Below are positions 13,821 through 18,467 of a DNA stretch of 18,467 nucleotides, piece by piece. The stretch's first letter is position 1, and each line of letters opens with the position of its first letter. A program made the translations under genes and the position numbers. This DNA is from Planctomycetota bacterium (lineage in GTDB: Bacteria > Planctomycetota > Phycisphaerae > FEN-1346 > JAACEH01), in NCBI GenBank assembly GCA_016935955.1, contig JAFGPY010000330.1, positions 1 through 18,467 on the forward strand, written 5' to 3'. Below the pieces are notes generated by a model, which did not search any database, was not told the DNA's origin, and was given only the letters and a program-made list of their open reading frames with translations.

Positions 13821-15575
13821 ATGAGCAAGACGATCCTGGAAATCTCTCCCGCCTGGCGCGATCTGCTTGCCGCCCACGGTCTGGACTCGTTCGAGGCCCT
13901 GTTCGGCTACGAGGGCGGCCAATCGATCGACGGCCACCGCGACCGCAACGTCGTCCGCCTCGAGCTGACCGACGCCGAAGATCGCACCGTGCCGCTCTAT
14001 CTGAAACGCGAGTGGAATCCCAAGGCGGCCATGGTCGTCCGCCGCTGGTTGGCCAACTGGCTGCGTCCGCCGCTGTCGCGCAGCCGTCGCGAATGGCGGA
14101 ACCTCCAGGCCCTGGCCGCGCGGCACACGGCCGTCGCCGAACCCGTGGCCATGGGCGAGGAGCGTCGCGGCGGCTTCTTCAAGCGGGCTCTGCTCGTGGT
14201 CCGCGAAGTGCCCGGCGCGGTCAACCTGGCCGAGTACCTGAACCGCTGCTCGGCCGCACCGGCGGCCGCCGAGGCCCGCGACCGCCACGCTCTGGCCCGC
14301 GAGCTGGGCGGCTACGTCCGCCGCATGCACGACGCCGGCATGGCCTACCGCGACCTCTACGCCAAGCACATTTTCGTGCAGCCGTCACCCGGCGACGGCG
14401 GTTCGTTCGTCCCGACGCTGATCGACGCCCAGCGGGCGCACCGATTCCCGCACCTGTCGCCGCACCATCGCTGGCGGGACCTTGCGGCGCTGGACACCAC
14501 GCTCCGCGAAACCGCCGCGACGCGGACCGACCGGTTGCGGTTTGTTCTGGCCTACGCCCGCCAGTCGCGCCTGACGCCGGCCACGCGCGAGATGATCGTC
14601 CGCGTGAGCGGCCGCAGCGACCGCCTCGGCGGCCGCGGACGCGACCCGCGACTGTTCGAGGCCCGCGACGAGGCCCCGGCCGGCATGGTGCCGCTGGCGA
14701 GCGAGAACTTCCGCCACATCGACGACCAGCGAATCCTCGTCGTCGAACGGTTCCTGCCCGTGCTGCGGTCGCTCGGGCTCGACACGGTCGAGAAGGTCAT
14801 GGCCTACCGCGGCGGCAAGAGCTACCGCGACGTGCCGGACCGTCTGACCGTCCGCATTCCGTTCACGTGGGACGACGGCCGCGAGTCGGCCCTCTACCTG
14901 AAGCGGCACCAGAAGGTCGACACGGGCGCGTGGATCGAAGGGCTCGTCTTCTGGCGGAAGGCCCTGACCCGCGCCGAGGCCGAGTACCGCAACATCTTCC
15001 AGTTGATCCATGCCCGGCTCGCCACGCCGCACCCGGTCGCCTGGGGACAGGACCACCGCTGGTCGATCCGCCAGCCGTCGTTCCTGGCGACCGAGGAGAT
15101 TGCCGGCAGCGTCCCGGCCGACGATTATCTGCGCGACCGGTTCGCCTCGCCCGACGCCGACGCGAGCGCCAAGCGCGAACTCGTCCGGCAAATCGCGCAG
15201 CTCGCTCGGCGCTTCCACGGCCAAGGGTTCTGCCACCGCGACTTCTACCTCTGCCACCTCTTCGTCCGCGAGGCGTCGACCGACGACGAAAGCTCGTCGC
15301 CGTTCATCCTGCACCTGATCGACCTGCAGCGCGTGCGCCGCAGTCGTCGCGGCCGTCGGGTCGGGCGGCGATGGATCGTCAAGGACCTGGCCGCCCTGAA
15401 CTACTCGGCTCCCGCGGGCATCGTCACGCGGACCGACAAGCTGCGGTTCCTGCGGCCCTACCTGGGCCTGGCCCGCCTGGACGTCGCGGCCCGCGACCTG
15501 GTCCGCGACGTCGCCGCCAAGACCGCCCGCATCGCCCGCCACGACGCCAAGCTCCAGGCCCGCAAGAACCGGTAA
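13821..15575 (+). CDS. Tandem double WaaP/InaA-type lipopolysaccharide kinase
   Basis: The 584-residue product holds two kinase domains of the WaaP/InaA group, which phosphorylate sugars of the lipopolysaccharide inner core using ATP. Domain 1 (about 22-265): Lys K62 in LYLKREW, helix-C-type Glu E91, catalytic loop AYRDLYAKH with D178 and H183, metal-binding D202 in TLIDAQ. Domain 2 (about 315-570): K361 in LYLKRH, E388, CHRDFYLCH with D474, D501 in LIDLQ, then KDLAALNYS. Both retain every expected catalytic residue; domain 2 has the more classical HRD. Ordinary WaaP proteins are about half this length. The ATG at 13821 gives MSKTILEISP; its ribosome site (GAGG, three bases away) is close and weak, and an earlier in-frame ATG lies in a repeat. 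It follows the two glycosyltransferases, fitting core assembly. The two domains may modify different sugars, which is inference. Confidence 0.85.
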   Translation: MSKTILEISPAWRDLLAAHGLDSFEALFGYEGGQSIDGHRDRNVVRLELTDAEDRTVPLYLKREWNPKAAMVVRRWLANWLRPPLSRSRREWRNLQALAARHTAVAEPVAMGEERRGGFFKRALLVVREVPGAVNLAEYLNRCSAAPAAAEARDRHALARELGGYVRRMHDAGMAYRDLYAKHIFVQPSPGDGGSFVPTLIDAQRAHRFPHLSPHHRWRDLAALDTTLRETAATRTDRLRFVLAYARQSRLTPATREMIVRVSGRSDRLGGRGRDPRLFEARDEAPAGMVPLASENFRHIDDQRILVVERFLPVLRSLGLDTVEKVMAYRGGKSYRDVPDRLTVRIPFTWDDGRESALYLKRHQKVDTGAWIEGLVFWRKALTRAEAEYRNIFQLIHARLATPHPVAWGQDHRWSIRQPSFLATEEIAGSVPADDYLRDRFASPDADASAKRELVRQIAQLARRFHGQGFCHRDFYLCHLFVREASTDDESSSPFILHLIDLQRVRRSRRGRRVGRRWIVKDLAALNYSAPAGIVTRTDKLRFLRPYLGLARLDVAARDLVRDVAAKTARIARHDAKLQARKNR

Positions 15576-15614
15576 TCGTACCCGCCCGCATCGACCGATA
15601 AGAGCTAGCATGCA

Positions 15615-15670
15615 GGGTGACCGCTTGTCGTAGATCCCGAGTCCGTCAAGGGGCAACTGCGCGGTTGGTT
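15615..15670 (+). repeat. Degenerate long-loop repeat R4
   Basis: GGGTGACCGCTTGTCGTAG followed by ATCCCGAG and AAGGGGCA, then GCGGTTGG. It aligns with the repeats at 16822 and 18122, but its outer arms no longer pair fully. It lies in the 391-base non-coding gap 15576-15966, which otherwise holds the hairpins at 15691-15766, 15789-15808 and 15885-15904; no small gene was seen there. Confidence 0.6.
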
Positions 15671-15690
15671 CGTATCGTCACAGAACGAGC

Positions 15691-15766
15691 AACAAGCCCC
15701 CGGCACCGCCGGGGGATCGAAGGGCGCTCAGCCGGCCGCATCCCGCCGCAATGCGGCGGGCTTGTT
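15691..15766. terminator. Head-to-head hairpin pair with CTTGTT tails
   Basis: Hairpin 1 is CCCCCGGC, ACC, GCCGGGGG (15697-15715). Hairpin 2 is CCCGCCGC, AAT, GCGGCGGG (15742-15760). AACAAG before hairpin 1 and CTTGTT after hairpin 2 are inverse copies, so each hairpin has a CTTGTT tail pointing outward and the whole can also fold as a multi-branched structure. Placed 116 bases past the kinase stop, hairpin 2 is the best terminator candidate for the lipopolysaccharide operon, though the tail is only moderately T-rich. Confidence 0.5.
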
Positions 15767-15788
15767 CATCCGAGCGGGTGCTTGGTGC

Positions 15789-15808
15789 CATGGCCGCTTG
15801 CGGCCATG
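15789..15808. repeat. Hairpin repeat, short-loop form (CATGGCCGC stem)
   Basis: CATGGCCGC, TT and GCGGCCATG: perfect 9-base arms led by TTGGTGC. Same lead and CTTG loop as 11594-11617 and 13743-13766, with another stem. Confidence 0.85.
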
Positions 15809-15884
15809 CCGAACGCACGGCAGGACGGTTCGACAGGTTCACCGGAGCCAAGACCCGCCGTGGCACATGTCGCACCCGTCGTAG

Positions 15885-15904
15885 GGGCGGCTCGTGAGCC
15901 GCCC
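15885..15904. repeat. GTAGGGGC hairpin repeat (GGGCGGCTC stem)
   Basis: GGGCGGCTC, GT and GAGCCGCCC: perfect 9-base arms led by CGTAG. The lead and left arm (GTAGGGGCGGCTCGT) recur exactly on the minus strand at 18263-18277 as part of the long-loop repeat R5. Confidence 0.85.
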
Positions 15905-15952
15905 TGCATGATCAGATGATTCATCGGTTCACGTCACGTCCACGTCCTTCAC

Positions 15953-15959
15953 AGGAGGT
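15953..15959 (+). promoter_or_regulatory. Ribosome binding site of the ankyrin lipoprotein
   Basis: AGGAGGT ends seven bases before the ATG at 15967 and so selects the start at the lipoprotein signal peptide, not the in-frame ATG 17 codons upstream. Confidence 0.85.
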
Positions 15960-15966
15960 CCGTACC

Positions 15967-16815
15967 ATGAACAGGCATGTCGCGATGATCCTGGTCGTTG
16001 CCGTCGTTGCCTTGGCCGGCTGCAAGAAGAAGACCGAGCACGAGAAGTTCCTCGACACTCTGGACGGCGGCAACGCGAAGGCCGTCGAGGTGGCCCTGAC
16101 CGCCCATCCCGACTGGCTCAACAAGCTGCTGGCCACCGGCCTGACGCCGCTGCACGTGGCCATCGAGAGACACCATAAGGACCTGGTCGAACTGCTGATC
16201 AAGAAGGGCGCCGACGTCGAGGCCAAGGACAACATGAACGAGACGCCGCTGCGCTACGCCCTGCGGACGCAGCAGTCGTACATCGCCGCCATGCTGGCCG
16301 ACGCCGGGGCGAACGTCAACGTGGCCGGGCCCGACGGGCGACTGCCTCTGGAAGTGGCCGTCGACAACCGCGACAAGGACATGGCCCTGACGCTGCTGGA
16401 CAAGGGCGCCGATGTGCGCGCGCCGAACACCAAGGGCGACGTGCCGCTACGTCAGGCGATCAAGGCCCACACGCCCTACATTGCCGCCGCCATGGCCGAC
16501 AAGGGCGCCGACCTCGCCGCCCGCGGCGCCGACGGACGCACGCCCCTGGAGCTGGCCATCGACACCAGCCAGAAGGACATGGCCATCGTGTTGATCGACA
16601 AGGGCGCCGACGTGAAGACCCGCGACGACAAGGGCGACATGCCGCTGCACTGGGCCGTGCGCCGCAACATTCCCGCCGTGGCCGAACGGCTGATCGAGAA
16701 GGGCGCCGACATCAACGCCAAGAACGCCGCAGGCCAGACGCCGCTGGCCATGGCCCTGGCCGCATCGGCCACCGACATGATCAAGGTCCTGAAAGACAAC
16801 GGCGCGAAGGAATGA
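15967..16815 (+). CDS. Ankyrin-repeat lipoprotein
   Basis: A 282-residue lipoprotein. The signal peptide MNRHVAMILVVAVVALAGC ends in a lipobox with C19 as the lipidated residue, followed by KKK; no Asp follows the Cys, so outer-membrane sorting is plausible. Residues from about 30 to the end are roughly eight ankyrin repeats of 33 residues; the first and last are degenerate. Repeats with the TPLHVAIE or TPLELAID type alternate with a PLRYALRTQQ or PLRQAIKAHT type that carries YIAA and AD. The repeat unit is therefore effectively two repeats (66 residues), pointing to growth by pairwise duplication. Ankyrin repeats bind proteins; here they would face the periplasm or the outside. The partner is unknown. 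It stands alone between repeat-rich gaps and converges with the gene at 16914-17648. No clear promoter was found. Confidence 0.9.
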   Translation: MNRHVAMILVVAVVALAGCKKKTEHEKFLDTLDGGNAKAVEVALTAHPDWLNKLLATGLTPLHVAIERHHKDLVELLIKKGADVEAKDNMNETPLRYALRTQQSYIAAMLADAGANVNVAGPDGRLPLEVAVDNRDKDMALTLLDKGADVRAPNTKGDVPLRQAIKAHTPYIAAAMADKGADLAARGADGRTPLELAIDTSQKDMAIVLIDKGADVKTRDDKGDMPLHWAVRRNIPAVAERLIEKGADINAKNAAGQTPLAMALAASATDMIKVLKDNGAKE

Positions 16816-16821
16816 TCTGTA

Positions 16822-16877
16822 TGGTGGCTGCTCGCCGTCGGGTCCCGAGCAGGGCCGAGAGGCAGCCACGCGGTTGG
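16822..16877 (+). repeat. Long-loop hairpin repeat R2 (GTGGCTGC stem)
   Basis: Arms GTGGCTGC (16824-16831) and GCAGCCAC (16862-16869) enclose a 30-base loop with TCCCGAGCAGGGCCGAG. The whole aligns over about 56 bases with the copy at 18122-18176. It is followed within 15 bases by a TGTAGG hairpin, as is the other copy. It lies between convergent genes and may end transcription. Confidence 0.8.
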
Positions 16878-16891
16878 CTGGAATTGGCGGC

Positions 16892-16910
16892 TGTAGGCGG
16901 CCGCCCTACA
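16892..16910. repeat. TGTAGG palindromic repeat
   Basis: TGTAGG (16892-16897) and CCTACA (16905-16910) with a largely self-complementary centre (CGGCCGC). It is a compact member of the GTAGG hairpin group, lying four bases from the stop codon of the gene at 16914-17648. Confidence 0.7.
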
Positions 16911-16913
16911 TGC

Positions 16914-17648
16914 TCACTCACTGTTTTCGCGGATAGCCATCCAGTCAAAGCCGGCTATTCTCTGACTCGTGCCGCTCTTGCGGAACTCGGATTCAAAGAT
17001 GATCTCGAAGAGGCGCAACACGCAGACTGCTACCTCGCAGAGGCTTTGCGCGCCCCATTGCCATGCTTGTGTGCCCGGTGCTGCCATCTGAACGAAACTC
17101 AAGTCCTCACCTACTGAAGCTGTGGTGAGAAGCCCATTCACATTGGGGTGGGCACCATATTCTATCGTGCGATCATACAGACGTCGTGACCATCGGAAGA
17201 GTGGCTCATGGCATTTGGCAATGGCTTCTCCGGCCGCCGGCATTGTGAATACCTTGCGGCACTTCTTCGTGTCTTCGTCAGTGTCCCCCCTTTTGGCCCA
17301 TACCCATGCCTTGTCTTTGTCGTCATGAATCAGGAATGCGTAGCAGGCGTTCTCCAGGCAAGCCCTCGCGAGGATGTATGTTTCGGTTGTCATGCCCCCT
17401 GAACACAGATGCACTCCTCCACGAAAAGCGGAATGTGAACGGTTCAAGAAGAAAGGCAATATGAACCGTGACTCATCTCTTCGCGAGAACTCGCATTTCT
17501 CGGCGAGGGTGAACGTCTCATCAATGCTGCACCATCTCGCGAACAAGGGTGGCCTGTTAGCGTGTGTCGCGAACGAGTTGTGATGCATATCCTCCATGAA
17601 ACGAGAGAGTGCGCTCTCGCCCCATTCGGGATTGCCTGCATCATTCAT
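16914..17648 (-). CDS. Hypothetical 244-residue protein of lower G+C
   Basis: I do not recognise this gene by name. The ATG at 17648 follows AGGGAG by seven bases. The product lacks a signal peptide and looks largely helical. Conspicuous segments are YILARACLENACYAFLIHDD (91-110), WAKR (117-120) and LYDRTIEYGAHPNVNGL (157-173), with many cysteines (11 by count). The ARACLEN and GAHPN segments recall uncharacterised cytoplasmic families found scattered in bacterial accessory regions, but I cannot assign a family or activity. Four hand-counted 60-base lines give about 52-60% G+C, against 67-68% in lines counted from the glycosyltransferase and yqeY genes, so recent transfer is likely. It follows yqeY on the same strand after 26 bases and may be read from that promoter. 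Composite hairpin repeats lie on both sides of the yqeY-plus-this-gene block. Confidence 0.75.
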   Translation of the reverse strand: MNDAGNPEWGESALSRFMEDMHHNSFATHANRPPLFARWCSIDETFTLAEKCEFSRRDESRFILPFFLNRSHSAFRGGVHLCSGGMTTETYILARACLENACYAFLIHDDKDKAWVWAKRGDTDEDTKKCRKVFTMPAAGEAIAKCHEPLFRWSRRLYDRTIEYGAHPNVNGLLTTASVGEDLSFVQMAAPGTQAWQWGAQSLCEVAVCVLRLFEIIFESEFRKSGTSQRIAGFDWMAIRENSE

Positions 17649-17674
17649 TGCGCCACTCCCTAGTGACGATTCCG

Positions 17675-18097
17675 CTATTCGCTGAGTTTCTGCTTCAGCA
17701 GTTGCTGCACCTTCTGGCCTTCGACCTGGCTGCCGTGGGCGCTCATGATGGCCTTCATCCCGCGGCCCATGTCCTTGGCCGACTGCAGATTCTCCTCGGC
17801 GATGGTCCGATCGACCAGGGCCTCCAGCTCCTCGTCGCTGAGCTTGCGCGGCATGAACTCACTGACCACGGCGTGCTCGGCCTTGAGTTGCTCGACGCGC
17901 TCGTGCTGTCCGAGCCGCGCGTACTCGGCGATGCTCTTCTCGAGCCGCTTGCCGTAGCCGACAATGGCGTCCATCACCTGCTGGCCGGCCAGTTCGGCGT
18001 TCATGATGTCGGCCATGAGCATCCGCAGGGCGCTGACGCGGACCTTGTCGCCGGCCTTCATGGCCGCCCTCATCGCATCCTGGATCTGCTGTTTCAT
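17675..18097 (-). CDS. yqeY: GatB/YqeY-domain protein
   Basis: A 140-residue YqeY-type protein. The family shares the C-terminal tRNA-interacting domain of GatB amidotransferase subunits, and its free-standing members are thought to assist tRNA-linked amidation or aminoacylation in the cytoplasm. Matches: DAMRAAMKAGDKVRVSALRM near the N terminus, KSIAEYARLGQHERVEQLKAE in the middle, EFMPRKLSDEELEALVD, and KDMGRGMKAIMSAHG with KVQQLLKQKL at the end. Length is close to the usual 145-150. Start: GGAGG lies seven bases before the ATG at 18097; the GTG two codons earlier would be only one base from that site and is rejected. The usual small-domain hallmark AMKA.DK..LR is intact, so it should be functional. 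It is probably expressed from the promoter at 18299-18327 through a leader carrying three repeats. Confidence 0.92.
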   Translation of the reverse strand: MKQQIQDAMRAAMKAGDKVRVSALRMLMADIMNAELAGQQVMDAIVGYGKRLEKSIAEYARLGQHERVEQLKAEHAVVSEFMPRKLSDEELEALVDRTIAEENLQSAKDMGRGMKAIMSAHGSQVEGQKVQQLLKQKLSE

Positions 18098-18104
18098 CGA
18101 CACG

Positions 18105-18109
18105 CCTCC
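18105..18109 (-). promoter_or_regulatory. Ribosome binding site of yqeY
   Basis: GGAGG on the minus strand lies seven bases from the ATG at 18097 and one base from the GTG at 18103, so it selects the ATG. Confidence 0.8.
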
Positions 18110-18121
18110 GTGAAAACCGTA

Positions 18122-18176
18122 GGGTGGCTGCTTGCCGTAGCTCCCGAGCAGGGTCGAGGGGCAGCCACACAGTTGC
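18122..18176 (+). repeat. Long-loop hairpin repeat R3 (GTGGCTGC stem)
   Basis: Arms GTGGCTGC (18124-18131) and GCAGCCAC (18161-18168) enclose a 29-base loop with CTCCCGAGCAGGGTCGAG. It is a direct-orientation near-copy of 16822-16877, extending past the right arm into a GTTG tail. It lies in the 370-base non-coding stretch 18098-18467, filled with repeats and two promoters. Confidence 0.8.
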
Positions 18177-18190
18177 CTGCGCCGTTGTAG

Positions 18191-18210
18191 GGGTCGCTCG
18201 GGAGCGACCC
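18191..18210. repeat. GTAGGGGTC hairpin repeat
   Basis: GGGTCGCTC, GG and GAGCGACCC: perfect 9-base arms led by TTGTAG. Same lead as 13699-13719 and 15885-15904, with another stem. Confidence 0.85.
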
Positions 18211-18229
18211 GCGAACCGTCATCACCGGA

Positions 18230-18277
18230 CGGCTCGTCCTTCGGCTGCGATCAGGATCTCCGACGAGCCGCCCCTAC
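18230..18277 (-). repeat. Long-loop hairpin repeat R5 with GTAGGGG lead
   Basis: On the minus strand GTAGGGG leads into arm CGGCTCGTC, a 23-base loop containing AGATCCTGATC and GCCGAAG, and arm GACGAGCCG. The loop aligns with that of R1 (11627-11677), and the lead plus left arm equal those of the short-loop hairpin at 15885-15904. GGGTGCCATG directly precedes the lead, tying both lead types together. Confidence 0.75.
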
Positions 18278-18298
18278 ATGGCACCCTTCACTGGCCAC

Positions 18299-18327
18299 AC
18301 TAGACCGCGCCGCCGCGGGCCTGTCAA
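18299..18327 (-). promoter_or_regulatory. Candidate promoter of yqeY
   Basis: On the minus strand TTGACA (18327-18322), a 17-base spacer and TCTAGT (18304-18299). The -35 box is perfect and the -10 box matches four of six. Transcription would run leftward through repeats R5, the GTAGGGGTC hairpin and R3 into yqeY, giving a leader of about 195 bases. Confidence 0.5.
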
Positions 18328-18343
18328 GACCGGCGAAAGAGTC

Positions 18344-18372
18344 TTGCCCCGGCGGCCGTCCATACATATAGT
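18344..18372 (+). promoter_or_regulatory. Candidate rightward promoter leaving the window
   Basis: TTGCCC (18344-18349), a 17-base spacer and TATAGT (18367-18372). The -10 box matches five of six and the -35 box four of six. It lies at the start of a locally A/T-rich stretch (18361-18400) and is divergent from the yqeY promoter. The gene it serves would lie beyond the right edge. Confidence 0.45.
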
Positions 18373-18415
18373 AGACGTATTAGTACTACAACGCTACAAG
18401 GCCTTTTCACCGTGG

Positions 18416-18458
18416 CACGGGCATCTTGCCCGTGAGTCGCAGGGCCATCTTGGCCCTG
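18416..18458. repeat. Two successive hairpins with identical ATCTT loops
   Basis: CACGGGC, ATCTT, GCCCGTG (18416-18434), then five bases later CAGGGCC, ATCTT, GGCCCTG (18440-18458). Both have perfect 7-base arms. The loop is identical while the stems differ on both sides. The lead GTGGCA resembles the GGTGGCA lead of the hairpin at 11594. Confidence 0.85.
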
Positions 18459-18467
18459 CAAACGCCG

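Noticed and set aside
11556..14369. A 937-codon open frame on the minus strand across the lipopolysaccharide genes
   Set aside because: It lies antisense to three clear plus-strand enzymes and crosses hairpin repeats; no domain or ribosome site is visible.
18361..18400. A/T-rich stretch considered as a replication origin or attachment site
   Set aside because: It is about 40 bases long, has no iterons, DnaA-box cluster, tRNA or integrase, and is explained by promoter sequence.

Overview
This is a high-GC Gram-negative-type chromosome segment (roughly 65-70% G+C in the gene lines counted by hand). Very large secreted DNRLRE/PKD proteins, GntR regulators fused to LacI-type ligand-binding domains, a lipopolysaccharide-core gene set and abundant hairpin repeats between genes together suggest the PVC superphylum, most likely a planctomycete (Phycisphaerae-like) or a lentisphaerote. 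This placement is inference; no rRNA or other marker gene is present.

Left 11.5 kb: a tandem array of one module. Each unit holds a giant secreted protein on the minus strand, a divergent spacer of about 315-330 bases with back-to-back promoters, a GntR/LacI-type regulator on the plus strand, and a convergent spacer with two hairpins. Regulator stops fall at 168, 5852 and 11525, so the two complete periods are 5684 and 5673 bases. The leftmost unit is cut by the window edge and shows only the last 55 residues of its regulator. The two giant proteins share a core of DNRLRE, Ig-like domain, glycosidase-like barrel, PKD, PKD and DNRLRE, but their N-terminal modules differ. The likely role is local control of extracellular polysaccharide-binding or polysaccharide-cleaving proteins, each by its own divergent regulator.

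Middle (11.5-15.6 kb): a plus-strand lipopolysaccharide-core group of a WaaF-like heptosyltransferase, a family 2 glycosyltransferase, and a protein with two complete WaaP/InaA-type kinase domains in one chain. A good promoter lies just after the last regulator.

Right (15.6-18.5 kb): an ankyrin-repeat lipoprotein on the plus strand, then on the minus strand yqeY and an unrecognised 244-residue gene of clearly lower G+C. From 11.59 kb rightward almost every gap between genes is filled with hairpin repeats. They share lead sequences and loops while their stems change on both sides together. Some stems occur with both a short loop and a long conserved loop. These repeats are the most likely undescribed element in the window; the 5.68-kb module array is the second.

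No tRNA, rRNA, CRISPR array, transposase or integrase was seen.
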